Source: Haliclystus octoradiatus
Lineage: Eukaryota; Cnidaria; Staurozoa; Stauromedusae; Haliclystidae
NCBI GenBank assembly: GCA_916610825.1
Contig: OU744449.1
Location: forward strand, 7,274,243 to 7,338,242
Length of the DNA stretch: 64,000 nt
Reading direction: 5' to 3'
In this document: piece after piece, positions 23,217 to 41,350 of the stretch
How the letters are laid out: the number at the start of each line of letters is the position of its first letter
Position numbering within the stretch: the stretch's first letter is position 1
The notes under the pieces: generated by a model
Databases searched by the model: none
The model's input: only the letters and a program-made list of their open reading frames with translations
Told to the model about the DNA's origin: nothing
Made by a program: the position numbers and the translations under genes

Positions 23217-25862
23217 TTAGTATCCAAGTCTAAGTGGAGGTCTTCCAGCATTGATACGTCGTGGGTAGCGTCTATCATTAGCTTGCGTTGTCTGCTGATG
23301 TATGTCTTCTTCAATGGTGATATCTTCAAGTGGTAATGCTGGTCTGTGTTTAGTTAGCTTTCGAGCGTTCCATGTTTGACCATCAGATAATTCGTAGCTA
23401 TACTTGCCTAGAACTTTTGTAATAGTTCTTGGTTGACTGTATGGTGATTGACCTTTTAGTACTTGGGCTTTAGGCTTCTTACAACGGACCAGATCTCCTT
23501 GAATGAAATGACTTTTGTTAGAGTCATTTATGTTCTCTCCATAGTTTGTTGCCTTGAACCTTTCCTTCACTGCTTTGTCTCTTTCTTCGAGCGAGAGTGA
23601 TGGTTTTGTTGTGTTGAACGCTGTAGTGAATAGTTCTTGGTTTCGTATGTCAGAGTCACTGCGTATCTTCCATCCAAACATGAGTTCTGAAGGTGAAACA
23701 CCATTGTTTGGTGCGGTTGCGCGATAAGAAGCCAATAATCGAAGTATTTCAGTTTTAAATGATCCACCTTCTGCAGTAATAATTTGGGTTCCTTGTTTGA
23801 GGCTTCGATTAAAAACTTCGACGAGTCCATTTTCTGCTGGATTGTACACAGCTGTGGGTTTTTGTTTGATGTTCTTGTTTTTAAGATATTGAGTAAACTC
23901 ATAACTTTTAAATTGTGGTCCATTGTCGGAGACGATTGTGTCTGGATTGCCGTATCTGGAGAACAGGTCGTTTAGCCAGGTGATCACTCTCGGGGAGGTG
24001 ACGTCATCTGTGAGAAACACTTCCGGGAAATTGCTAAAGTAGTCGACGATCGATACAATGAATCGTTGATGTTTGGGTACCGTGTGGAATGGGCCAGTGA
24101 TGTCAATAGCGAGTTTCTTCCATGGTTTGCTTGGCTTCTCTATAGCTGCAGCAGGAACTGTTTGTGGCTTTGATGATTTACCTACAGCAGCACAGCCAAT
24201 GCAGGTTTGAACATACTGTGTAATTCTGTTAGTGCCACCAGGCCAATAGTACGCATCATTGTAGAGTTGTGTCATTCGTGTGATTCCTGGATGGCCAGAA
24301 TGTAATAAGTCAAGTATTTGAGGTTGTATACTTCTTGGCACGACCAGGCGTTCTTGTCTGAACAGGCATGCGTCGTGAAAAGATAATTCTTCTCTTATGG
24401 TAAAGTAATATCTCATGTTTCCTGATAGTTGTCGTTTGGCTGGCCATGATGTTGAAATGTATTTTCGAACCAATTGGATATCTTTATCATCATTAGTAGA
24501 TGCAATAAATTCGTCAGCAGTAACATGTGTTGGGTGTAGTAGAGATGCAATTATGATGTTGTCGTCGTCATTTTGAAGAGTTGATACTTCATCTGGTTTA
24601 AGTGATGTGCCTAATCTTGACAGCATGTCTGCAAATTCATTGTTCTTTCCTTTTACATGCTCAATGTCATATTCAAAACAGCGCAGGCGATCATACCATC
24701 GGCTGATCCTTCTCGACGATCGCTTTGATGGGAATCGAGTTAAGAGCGTTGTGAGCGATATCTGATCAGTCTTTAGTAGGAAATGTCGGCCCATCAAGTA
24801 TTTTTCAAAATGTTTGCATGCCCAAACACATGCTAATGCTTCTCTTTCAGGAGTGGAGTAATTTCTCTCAGAACTTGATAGTGTCTTTGATGCGAACACT
24901 ACAGGTCTTTCTGCCCCATTGTGTATTTGGGAAAGCATTGCCCCTACACCTACGTCTGATGCATCAGTGGTGACTTGTGTCTGGAGTCTTGGGTCGAACG
25001 GTATCAGTACTTCTGGTGATGTTATTCTAGCCTTCAGCACTGCAAACGACGTTTGGCATAAATCGGACCATTCGAATGATGCATTCTTTCTTGTCAACAC
25101 TTTTAGAGGCTCTGTCAGTGATGCGTAGTCTCTAATGAAGGGGGCATAGTATTGGCAAGACCCAAGAAATTGCTGGATTTCGTTAGCGTTTTCTGGACTT
25201 CTAAGTGATTGTATTGCCAATATGTTTTTAGGATCGGGTGAAATAACTGTTCCGCTTGGTGTAGCTTTGATGTTATGCCCCAAAAGTGTAGTTTCTTTTT
25301 GAGCTACTGTGATTTTACTTTTCTTCAACCTGAGGATTTTAGCTTGTAGTTGTTCAAGAGCCATGCGTAGGCGTGCGTCATGCTCTTTTCTTGTTCTTCC
25401 TCTGAATAAGATGTCATCGCTGTAGGCATGGACACCGGGGATACCTTGTACCGCTTTTTCAATCTCTCTCTGAAATGCTGAGCCTGAGTCGATGAGACCC
25501 ATGGGTGCCCGTTTGAATTGGCAGAGACCATGGCTTTCTGTTATGAATGCTGTTAGTGGGCGTGACTCTTCATCTAGTTCAAGATGGTAGTAGGCGTTCG
25601 AAATATCTAACTTTGAGAAATATTTATCGTCGCCCACACTATCGAGTATGTCACTTATCAGTGGAACAGGGTGTGTTTGTGGTATGACGTCGTTGTTAAG
25701 ACCGCCTTTGAAGTCAACTGTTAGTCTTGCTTCCTTCTTGTCTTTCTTCCAAACAAAATGGGCGGGGTGGACATACTCTGATCTTTCAATTTGCTCGATT
25801 ATGTCTGCGTCAAGGAATTCTTGAACTGCTTTGGCTGCTGCTTCTCGAAGTGCGATGCAGGT
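23217..25862 (-). pseudogene. pol: Gypsy 1 pol: reverse transcriptase, RNase H, integrase
   Basis: The frame is open from about 25862 to 23217, with its first open codons downstream of a frameshift and no proper ATG (the codon at 25637 is GTG). It shows RT motifs SKLDISNAYYHLELDEES and YSDDILF (serine at the second position of the usual YxDD). RNase H follows with TTDASDVGVGAML and EREALACVWACKHF. The integrase has an HHCC zinc region (HSGHPGITRM and CIGC) and the catalytic acid positions in LAIDITGP, VSDNGPQF and PAENGLVEVF. The C-terminal tail is basic. The integrase and RNase H regions look intact. The break lies at the RT N-terminus, where the frame changes relative to the gag-protease part. 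Confidence 0.9.
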
Positions 25863-26996
25863 CGACGTAGGCCAAATCTCTTGGGTGTTGACCCCTCTCG
25901 TAGAATGATTTTGTGTTTGTAGTCAGGTACCTTTCCCAGGTTGTCTTGAAAGAGATCAGGAAATTCATGTGTTAATGATGTGAGGAGTTCATCTGGCTCT
26001 AGAACTGCTGCTGTATCTTGATCTCTGCTGTTGACGCTGTTGATGACCTTGTTAGCTGGGTCAATTTGAACACCTAGTGTTGCCAAGTCATTGACTCCAA
26101 GTACGGATACCTCTGTGCCTCGTACAATGAAGAATTTAACAATAGCTGTTTTGGTTGCCATGTACGTCATATGCAACGAAATTGTACCTAGCACGTTAGA
26201 TACAACTGAAGAATCAAAGTTATGTAATGTTAAATTGTTTGGTGTTAATGCAATAGATGAAAAATGCTGATTATACAAATGTTCTGTTAATGTTGATACG
26301 TCTGCACCTGTGTCTGCCATTAAAGTAGTGTTAATTACTTGAGGGTGTGTCCCACTGACTGACTTAAGTTGGACTTGCATATTGATCTTGTTATCGGGTA
26401 AACTAATATGGCCAATTGTTAGGGTGCTCTGGCTTGCATTTGGGGTGTTTCTAGGTTTCTTGCAAACTCTAGAAAAATGGTTGGGTATGCCACAGTTGTC
26501 ACACACTTTGCCTTTTGCAGGACAATTACTGTTTCCGTGGAAATGACCTTCTTGGCCACATCCTAAACATTTTTTATTGTTAGTGTTCGTGCTATTATTG
26601 TTGCTGTTGTTGTTCTTACGATCACCGTTATCGTGCTTCTTGTTTTCAGCCGTTGTGTTTCGTTGTTTGTTACTATGGTGATTACCGCGTCTGTTTGACT
26701 TATATCCGGATATCGCACTCACCGCCGTTGAGTGAAGTTGAGCGCTGTCCTTTTTTGCGGTTTCATGTGCACGAATGAAATCTATGATCACTGTTAAATC
26801 AGACTTATCATGCTCTGCAAAAAGTTTCTTCTGTACCTCTTTATCATAACAATTCAATACAATATTATCAGCCAGTGCATTGTTCTCAGCGGCTGTTGTA
26901 GAAAGGTCACAGTCTTTTGCTAATATCCTTAATTCGGCTGTCCAGTGGTCTATGGTCTCGTCTTGTCGCCAATGTCGTCTATGGTCTCGTCGCCAA
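25799..26996 (-). pseudogene. gag-pro: Gypsy 1 truncated gag nucleocapsid and protease
   Basis: The open frame runs from the end of the 5' LTR to 25799, but it has no ATG near its start (the codon at 26857 is TTG). It encodes the end of gag, two zinc knuckles (CLGCGQEGHFHGNSNC and CDNCGIPNHFSRVC), and an aspartic protease with the active-site motif ADTGADVSTL. The protein then reads into the start of RT and ends at a stop after the frameshift near 25855. A 15-base direct repeat, GACGAGACCATAGAC, sits at the LTR-gag junction and again about 20 bases further in, and may mark the deletion joint. Confidence 0.85.
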
Positions 26997-27174
26997 TGTT
27001 ATGTGTTGTATTATAACGAAAGAATAAAGGGAAAGGCAATAACTCATAAAAAACGTCCGTGACATTCAAAACTCAACTCAAGACTGTTTATGTAATCGGA
27101 TTAAGGAATCTGTAATATTATATCTATGTAATTAGCTAGACTGAAACGCAATGATGTCATATTATCATATATCA
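26997..27174 (-). repeat. 5' LTR of gypsy element 1
   Basis: 178 bp, identical by eye to 22912-23089. In element orientation the sequence just after it is TTGGCGACGAGACC, the likely primer-binding region. I cannot assign the priming tRNA. Confidence 0.93.
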
Positions 27175-27490
27175 ATAATAACGCCTGAGAATATGTATGT
27201 GCTGTAATGCAATGCAAATGTATATGTATGCAATGTCTGTGCAGAACAACTGTTGTGACGTAATAATAACTCGCCTGAGAATATGTATGTGCTGTAATGC
27301 AATGCAATGAATATGTATGTAATGCATGTGCTGAGAATAATGAATTGCCGTGAATAATAAGCGGATGTTAGTAACAATACGTGAAAAACCATAACACAGC
27401 ACATCGACGCATTTGACCCCTTTGCTGCTTCATACTTAAGGACTCCTTTGTTCAATAGTGTCATTCCTTGTTTGTTACAAAGCATTCCGT
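27175..27490 (-). repeat. Dispersed repeat A, copy 2, right part
   Basis: This continues repeat A beyond the gypsy insertion and starts with the ATAAT duplication. It contains two near-identical units of about 85 bp (ATTACAGCACATACATATTC in reverse complement), a local duplication not seen in copy 1 at 3770-4045. Confidence 0.7.
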
Positions 27491-27499
27491 TGTCCTCAA

Positions 27500-28695
27500 A
27501 TTCTCAATCCGTTGATTTTACAATAAACAATACAGTCCTAGCGATCGCAACATGTCTGCAGATTAAAACCATAGCAATAGCATCATTTGCTAGAAATTTA
27601 CAATTTCCTTGAGAAACAGTTTAATCTGAAGCCAGGCTAAGTCACAATTTTACACTAATCTTTGGTCTAGCATGGAGCCACGAACAGCCTTCTATTTAAA
27701 AGAGTTGGGACATTTAATTTGGGACACCACTTGGAAAGTCCCTACTCGGTAATTTTTTTTATATATTATAGTCAACCAGATTTGAACACTGAAGTCGCAG
27801 CTATCAAAGTAATATCTTTCACGGATGAAAATTGAAGAGTTTTGACAACTGGAACACGATAAAGCAAATTTGGCATTTCCTCGTCTACTGGTTTGCATAG
27901 ATTAATCACTAATTTGTAGCAACTCATCTTGCTTTTGAATCTCTTAAAACTGTAAATAATATACCTTGATAAGTTGTTCTTGAATTTTCAACGTCATTGC
28001 CGTCCCTTCGTTTAACTATAACCTTATATATTTAGAAATTTGTTCAAATCGGACTGACAAAGAATGCATAATTCTCTTCTCTCTTATTTATTTGTTAATA
28101 ATTCATTACTGCTGATGGCTTGGTCTTTTTTGTTTGTATGCTCTATTGACAATGAAATCTTTGCAGTAGCTTTCAAAGGCAAAAACAATACATTTTTACA
28201 AATCCTAATTCAAATTACGGAGGACATCAAACAAGTAATCTACTGTATTTGTATAGTTGTCTACAAAGTTTGTTTCCTGGGGATTTTCATTTTCATTTCC
28301 GTTCTTTAATTTTTGATCTGTTATATAATTTCTTCCCAATGAGAGAACATTGTACAAGCAATCTGATTGGTTATATTGTTTTTTTTTTCATGGGTGAGGA
28401 AAATGATATAAGGACACTGATTGGTTGAGGCATATTGGTATACAACAGAAACGGGAAGTATGTGTACGGTTTCTTACTGAAAAATCTCGTTGGTTATAGA
28501 ACAAATAATGTAACACACTATAACACAAAATGTTTCAAAAATTTGATAGATCTCATCAGCTTGCTTCTTGGGAGTAAATAAAGATCAGTGCTATTGGAAT
28601 TGCTACATGGAGAAGTAGTTCTTGGATTCAATTCTCACTCTCAAGCCTTTACAGCCAAATACATCTTTTTCTGTGTTGTTGCTCCCAGCTGGTAT
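27500..28695. other. Intergenic DNA without a recognised gene
   Basis: Frames at about 27692-27898 and 28064-28309 have no domain signature and are probably chance. No RNA gene or clear repeat is visible. Confidence 0.4.
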
Positions 28696-28699
28696 ATTA

Positions 28700-29068
28700 A
28701 AGTAGTAATGAAGACGGTGTCACCATACCGAAGGCACCTGTGACACTCCTCTATTCTAAATGAGTGGCGCTTTTTGATGATATCAATGATGTTAAATTAT
28801 CGTTTGATCTTAGCCTCGACACAACATATCCATTTCAATAGATTCCATGGCAAATTTAGACCGCGGTTGCTAACATGCAACGATGCACCGTAGCTAATCA
28901 CAGTGCAATTCCTTCCGTATAATTCCATCCGCCCTCCTTAAATAGCACTCATTTGGTGTATTTTTTTAAAAAGTCAAGGCTGAGTTGACCTTTGAGCGAT
29001 TTTGGACCATCGATCAGATTGATCAGATATGAAGTCTTATTGCTCTGCCATCTTAGCTGATTCTCCAT
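28700..29068 (-). mobile_element. tRNA-headed SINE, copy 1
   Basis: On the minus strand the head reads CAGCTAAGATGGCAGAGCAA, similar to a tRNA A-box region, and the body aligns with 60330-60622 (shared words CAAGGCTGAGTTGAC, GTGCAATTCC and CCGAAGGCACC/CCAAAGGCACC). The copy is diverged. Confidence 0.65.
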
Positions 29069-29499
29069 TGTATAGTAAACAATAATGTCACTGTAATTGA
29101 ATCATTATTACATCCATCAATAGCCTATGTTTGTTTTCACTCATGATAAATGTTTTATTTTGCACCTTTCATTTGAAATGAGAGCACTGGTTCCGAAAGA
29201 CTGAAAATGATGGCCTTACGATCAAGTAATTTGCATCTGTAAAATAGGAGACAATAGCAGCACACGGAAGGGTGTCTCATCTCTTGTAAACAGATGGCAC
29301 TGATGGAGTGTGGCTTCTGATGTCTTCAAGTAGCATCATATCACCTCTTAATGAACAATTAATTGGGCCACATTGTTTAGATAGATGCACTAATCCTTTG
29401 TTCTATATTGCACAAAACATGTCTTAGTCAAATATATCAGCTACCTCCCATACATGGTAAAAATAGTGACTGAGACAATATTGTCCTACTGAATGCGCT

Positions 29500-29800
29500 C
29501 GTACAACTCTTCTACGGATCTAGAGGGGTGGATCACTTCGCTCATAGCAATGATTGGCAATGTTCTCTATTGATTTCAGCCGCGACACTGCAGATCATTT
29601 ACAACAGATCTCTAGGCAGATGGACATCGATGGATGCGCTGCAGCTTCTCACAATTCCATTCCCTCTGGAACATTCCATTCGCCATAAAAGATGGTACAC
29701 GTTCGATGTTTCAGATAAAGTCAATTCTGAGTTTTCCTTCGGAGGATTTCAGCCGCAGTCGACCAGAGATCCTTCCAGGGGATAATTCCATACGTTTTGT
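29500..29800 (-). mobile_element. tRNA-headed SINE, copy 2 (body only)
   Basis: The body aligns with the copy at 60330-60622 through CATTCCCTCTGGAACATTCC and GATGTTTCAGATAA, but the tRNA-like head is missing or unrecognisable. The open frame 29528-29785 is a product of this repeat. Confidence 0.55.
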
Positions 29801-29869
29801 ACGGGGGTTATCCGCTTTTGAAATTCAACTAAAAAAAAACTTATTTCCTGACATTTTGGATTGAATAGG

Positions 29870-31040
29870 CCATATTAGCGGTCACAGCAGAATTCCAAAA
29901 TTGATAATTTGATACCCCAAAATTGATATGGCTCCAAAATGGCACATCCCGTATAACTCATATCATATCCATATCATCAAATCTGCCAAGTCCAGTTGTC
30001 TTCTACTCATCCCTAAACATTTGCATGCATGGTGGTGATTCCGCACTAACGCCACTCTTTTAGTTATATATCTTGCTCGTCGTATCTGTTTTGTTCAGAG
30101 AATCAACGAATTAATAGAATTGAACACTTACCCCGTTTGAGTGTTATTATATCTGTTGTGGATGATCCCCCTCAATGAATGCTTAATACTTATTTTCAGA
30201 AAAATTGAGTTTGATATCCACTAGACAGTACACAACTTAATCAGAAAGTTAAAGATACCATACTGATATTTCCTGTTGATATTATTGCTAAGGATCCAAA
30301 AATTCAAAATTTATTTCTTGGAGTTATTGGATTGTAAATTAAGCTAGTGGAATATCACACTTGATACTTTTGAGAGTATATTAAGCAATTGGTGTACAGA
30401 TTCCTATAAGCTATAAACGAGAAGGTATCAGAAAATCACGAGCTGCCTCGGGAAGTGACTTTCAACTTCCGATTTTCTCCTGAAGTGACTCGAGTGCACA
30501 AAATATCAAAAGCTCATATGAAACTGTATACGACAATCGCACTGTATGATAACTTGCACGAAAGTTATAAGCATTTAGATGACCATCTTATTCATAAGTT
30601 CTAGAAATTTCTGATCAAATTGGAAATTCTCAATCGTGTTTGATCGCGTCTCGAACCTAACTTTATTCTCTGTTGATATGAAGATTTGGCGTCATAACTC
30701 TAAACCAATCAGATTGATCGAACCATTTTTGTTATAATACAACTACAATCAACTTACAACTATATAGCCGATGATATTCCTTGTTAATGGTGGCTCAAAG
30801 TACGGCCTGATTTATGTGCTGCCGGTTTGTCATTTCGTATACCATTGAAAGGGTTTTAGCATGAATTCACACCTGATGAAGTTGTTACTATTCTTAACGA
30901 TTTAATAATTGAAGGATAATATCAGCGACTCAAACGGCTATGTCAATTTAAAGAAGAAATTCTTATTGATGTCACTGCGTTTTGAATTTCCAGTCACATG
31001 TGATGGAATAAAACATATTCTAACATATACAATTGATTCA
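29870..31040. other. Intergenic DNA downstream of the ependymin-like gene
   Basis: No gene is recognised. A hairpin motif shared with 11140-11195 and 51601-51670 lies at 30415-30500. Confidence 0.4.
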
Positions 31041-31048
31041 TTGATTTT

Positions 31049-37249
<6,201 letters not shown>

Positions 37250-37609
37250 TGTTGCAAAAGAAGCAAATCGTATAATAATTCGAAAATTCCGGCCTATACT
37301 GTGGCAGACTAGATGTAGATGTCAAAACAGTCCAGTTCAGAAGAGCACGACTGTACGAGCCACGGAGCCAGCATAAAATCAGACAAATTTGTATCTCGGA
37401 AGTGCCATCGTGAGTAAACGACATGTGAACATGACATATTGAGTTATCATACGATGCCACTCATTTAGAAACTGAAGAAGACGTCATTTTCAATGATTTA
37501 TGGTATAGAAATCCCTCGATTGGGCAACACGAATGTAATACTCATTAGCGCTACCTGTAACTCAGCTGCCTTAGATAAACAGAGAGTAGTTAACAAACGC
37601 CCATGTAAT

Positions 37610-37905
37610 GATTGTATATTTGCTCAGCAGCGTATAACTGGCTCATTAACTATCTGTCCAACAGAAGCTAAATTGTGTGTCTAAATGATAAGCAATTTTC
37701 ACCAGAAACTATCAATTGTGGTGTCCCACAAGGAAGTATATATCGGGTCCTCATCTTTGTATAATTTTCGTCGATGATTTACCATCCGCTACCAAATTTA
37801 ATGTAAATTATTTTTTCGCTGACGACACTATAGTTCAATGGTCTGATAACAACTTGACTACTTTTCAAGATGAAGTTAATGCAAAATTGAAATAAGTTGA
37901 TTCAG
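37610..37905 (+). mobile_element. Non-LTR reverse transcriptase core fragment
   Basis: Plus-strand translation gives WLINYLSNRS, a stop, then FSPETINCGVPQGSIYRVLI. After a one-base shift it gives LCIIFVDDLPSATKFNVNYF and FADDTIVQWSDN. The GVPQGS and FADD motifs are RT signatures (domains B/4 and C/5). Stops and a shift make it a fossil. It is oriented opposite to the neighbouring LINE. Confidence 0.75.
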
Positions 37906-37989
37906 CACGACACTAGCTCGTCTGGTAAACATGGAGATGCTCCAAAGACGCGCGCTCGTGCGATGCCTAGATTATGTTCATCAGAGGTT

Positions 37990-39415
37990 CATCAGCTGAA
38001 GTTTCATTTTCATTTCATTTCATATATTTGCAAAAAAAATAAACCATAAATGGTAATTTTTTGTACAGGCAAGCAAAGGGAAATTATATAGTAATATAAT
38101 TTGCACTGATGTGCAGCCTAATGAGAGTGCTTCAAATAGCAATCTAAATCAATCTTGTGTAATTTTGAATTAAAGGTTATTAAGGAGGAAGAAGTCACTA
38201 CTTCATCCGGTAACTGATTCCATAATGGAATTATGCGATAAAAAAAGGAATAAAAAATTGAATTATTTACAGGTATTGAACGTGCAACGAATTGCATAGA
38301 ATGTCCTTCAAGTTTACTTATGTTTCGTTTTATAAAAATGTTATCAGGAAAGTCAATTAGATTATTTATAATTTTGTACACCATGCATAAATCAAATTTA
38401 ATTCTACGGATTTCTAAAGATTCAATTTCAAACAGGGCCAAACGACTGTGATAACCATTATCTTTTAATCTTGCTCTAGAACACACATATTTAGTAAAAC
38501 GTCTTTGAGTTGATTCAATCTAATCAATGTCTTTTTGTAAATAAGGACTCCATAGTTGGGTGTCTTTTTCTAATAGAGGTCGTACATAGGTAGTATAGGC
38601 TTTAATAAGTAATTGTGCATTGCGTGAGGTAAAGCATTTCAGTAGAAGGTAATATCTTGTTTTAGCTTTAGCCCCGGCTTTAGCGGAGATAGAAGAACAA
38701 TGCGTAGAATATTTAAGATCTGAAGTAATGATGAGGCCAAGGTCACGAAGTTTTCCTGTTTGCTTCAGTTTGTTACTCCCAAGGAAATAATCAAGCTCAC
38801 TTGCGTTGGATGTACCAAAGGATATTGTACTACATTTATCATAAGCAATTCTCAGTTGCCAGCTTTCGGCCCATGTTGTAAATTTATCTAACGATGTTGT
38901 GAGTGCATTGACAGGGGAAGAATCATTTCGAGCGATAAAAAATTTTGCATCGTCTGCAAACAGACGCACTTCGCACAAACCATCCAAACAGCTCTCAATA
39001 TCATTAACATAAAGTAAAAAAAGTAGCGGTCCTAACACAGAACCCTGTAGGACACCACTGGAAACTGGGAGAGAACTTGAGATTTCATCAGATACAATGA
39101 CGCTTTGCAAACGACCAGAAAGAAAGGATTTAATCCATTCAAAAAGTTCGTATTTGATGCCGTAAGATTCTAATTTGGCTAAGAGTTTTGAATGTGTAAC
39201 AGTGTCAAATGCTTTAGCAAAGTCTATATATACAACATCGACACGTGAGCGTTTGTTAATTGAATCATACCAATCATTTAAAGTCTTTAACAGTTGACTA
39301 CAAGTAGGACGCTTTCTGAGAAAGCCATACTGTCGATCAGATAAAATATTGTTTTCATTTAAATAAACTAGTAGGTCATCTACAATGATACGTTCGCGAG
39401 CAAAATACTTTGGAG
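37990..39415 (-). mobile_element. LINE (CR1-like) 5'-truncated copy, one in-frame stop
   Basis: The minus strand encodes the RT core and C-terminus in one frame: ILSDRQYGFLRKRPTCSQLL, VDVVYIDFAKAFDTVTHSKL, SSGVLQGSVLGPLLFLLYVN, RLFADDAKFF, then the thumb WAESWQLRIAYDKCSTISFG. The frame meets a single TAG at 38519-38521 and continues in the same frame with ESTQRRFTKYVCSRARLKDN to 38118. The apparent extra N-terminal residues right of about 39415 come from a neighbouring MITE, not the LINE. The endonuclease is lacking. The 3' side ends in an ATTTC-rich tail near 38000. Confidence 0.85.
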
Positions 39416-39420
39416 CGATA

Positions 39421-39728
39421 CCAGGGAGGGTAACTCCACTAGGACGGCTATACGGGGACGTACCACTTTTTTGGGTCCATATTCCAGCTGAGAAAAAACT
39501 TTTTGGGTATGAGATTTCAAATTTTGGAGCTTTTGGGTATCGTATTTTTGACTTTTTCAAGAATTTAGAAAAAATTTGCATCATTTTTGTGTATTTACTT
39601 AAAATCAATCAACCTGCTAGAACTTTTTGGGCAGCATCAACAGAATTTTTGGAACCGTTTGGGTACTTTACCTTTTTCCAAAGTGGCACCTCCCCGTCCC
39701 GAAAGAGCTGGAGTTACCCCCCCCGGGG
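39421..39728. mobile_element. MITE with GGTAACTCCA ends at the LINE 5' border
   Basis: The left end is CCAGGGAGGGTAACTCCA and the right end GCTGGAGTTACCCCCCCC, so the ends are inverted repeats. It resembles family B at 33285 and 49025 in its ends and in AAACTTTTTGGGTAT-like words. Confidence 0.65.
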
Positions 39729-40204
39729 ATACCATCAGGGATATACATCAGAGCGGATCCAAATAGCATTAGAAGTTCGTATTTGGAGTCATGCAGACGA
39801 ACCAAAATGATGAAGAAACATAAGATTTAAATCGAATGAATAAATCTATAGAGTTCGATTCGTCCTATAAATAACCCCGGCCTTAATACGAATTAATGAA
39901 TCTACTAATGAATCCAAATGATTTGGTTCGGTATAGTAGCATAACCTATGATTAAAATGTATTGTTTATCATTCAGCATATTGTTACTGTTTCTCTGTTT
40001 TTGACCTACTCCTTGCCAAGGAAAAGAACAGGACTGGCCTAGTCACCCGGGAGCTAATTCGATCGCCCATCTCACTTTTTGCTTGTGTGTCGGGATTAGT
40101 TTTACCGTAAAACAATTCTTTTTTTTGATTTCACAATGTTTTGTAAGCATAATTAATTAACTATGATATGGCTTGATTGTAAAATCATTATTAAATGGGA
40201 AAAG

Positions 40205-40229
40205 TATATATATATATATATATATATGA
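40205..40229. repeat. (TA)n microsatellite
   Basis: About 12 TA units at the left border of the second tRNA-Asp block. Confidence 0.85.
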
Positions 40230-40790
40230 TCTGTTGAATTTAGTTTGAAAGTAGCTTATGAAGATATATTCGAAACACTGAACAAAGGGGGAATAGAAAA
40301 CTAGCACTGAGGTTGAGGTACGTTTGAATTTGAAAGTCATTTCATAATAAAATATGTCCTCCCCGGCGGGGAATTGAACCCCGGTCTCCCGCGTGACAGG
40401 CGGGGATACTCGACCACTATACTACCGAGGACGTGGCATATTAAACGACAAGCTCACAATTGTTTCTCATTGAATATTTGAAATACAAAGACAAAGCGTT
40501 ACGATAATTTTTGTTTTCTCCTGTCCATGGCTCGCTACCTTCGTGCTCGGCTCTTATCCACAGAAATTGCTTGTACTGTAGCATAAAATCCACAATTATA
40601 GTTAAATCATATAAAGCTAAATCATTCTATTGACTATATCGTAATCAAATCGTAAAATCCATTCAGTTGATGGCTTCCTATTTGAGAACGCAACGTGGGT
40701 GTAGCCAAATATCGAAAGCAATATCAATTCTAGGCCCTATATATAATATATATGGCATCCTTAAGTTGTTCTTCATCGCAACTATATCAA
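40220..40790 (-). repeat. Duplicated block carrying tRNA-Asp, copy 2
   Basis: Second copy of the block at 34300-34800, with the same tRNA and the same upstream and downstream flanks. It includes some sequence (about 40260-40340) absent from copy 1. Confidence 0.85.
40359..40431 (-). tRNA. tRNA-Asp(GTC), copy 2
   Basis: 73 nt with the same cloverleaf and anticodon GTC as copy 1. The two genes differ by one base just before the anticodon stem (CGAGTATC here, CGAGTATT in copy 1). A TTTT run follows the 3' end. Both copies therefore look functional. Confidence 0.95.
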
Positions 40791-40979
40791 TATGTTGCTT
40801 CTGTATACTTAAATTAAATGAATAATATGATTTGTCGGATGTTTAGAATTTTGTAAAATCTTGTTGAATTTTGTAGAATTTTGTCTTCAATAATTAATGT
40901 CCCGAATTAAAACAAATGATTCTACCAAGGATGAAGTCCCAAACTACTGACAAGGACAGATGGTGCAATACATTGTGCT

Positions 40980-41350
40980 GATCTAACCTTAATTTCACCA
41001 AATTTTACCGGTTATAAGTGTATAGCTTGATGCCATGCGTCTCCATCCGGTTGAACATTTAGTATACTTTTGATGGCGTTTTTCCACATCTTATCCCATT
41101 ATTTAATTTCTGTGGAACTCAAAAACGGGCTTGATCTGAGGATGTGCAGCAGCTTTGGTGTGGAGAAACAATAATGTCTAAACGTGAAGGGGTCGATGTA
41201 CATCCATACAGTGATTTTCATGTCAGCAGAAGCTGTTGTACTATCTCCTGTTATAGAGGCATTTAACGAGCTTCCCAATTTGACGATGATATGTTGGAGA
41301 GTTAGGCTGAATAAAAAATGGCCTAGCCGGTCACCTTGTTGAACCCCGTC
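40980..41350 (-). mobile_element. Degenerate reverse transcriptase fragment
   Basis: The minus strand reads INSIDGVQQGDRLGHFLFSL followed by TLQHIIVKLGSSLN, matching the GVQQGDPLGPLLF region of a non-LTR RT. A poorly conserved region and a stop follow. The gypsy 2 element inserted about 120 bp to the right. Confidence 0.65.

Larger units (their letters stand above)
22912..27174 (-). mobile_element. Ty3/gypsy LTR retrotransposon 1, internally deleted
   Basis: A 4263-bp element in minus orientation has two 178-bp LTRs that look identical, TG...CA ends, and a 5-bp target duplication ATAAT (22907-22911 and 27175-27179). It encodes gag zinc knuckles, protease, reverse transcriptase, RNase H and integrase in the Ty3/gypsy order. 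The 5' LTR adjoins the middle of gag, so most of gag and its start codon are missing, and reverse transcriptase has a frameshift near 25855. Identical LTRs mean a very recent insertion, so a defective genome was probably copied with enzymes supplied by another element. A GAAGGGGTAA purine tract lies at the 3' LTR border. Confidence 0.93.

Noticed and set aside
39416..39608. N-terminal 60 or so residues of the LINE frame as real protein
   Set aside because: They are encoded by the adjacent MITE (39421-39728); LINE similarity starts only near 39415.
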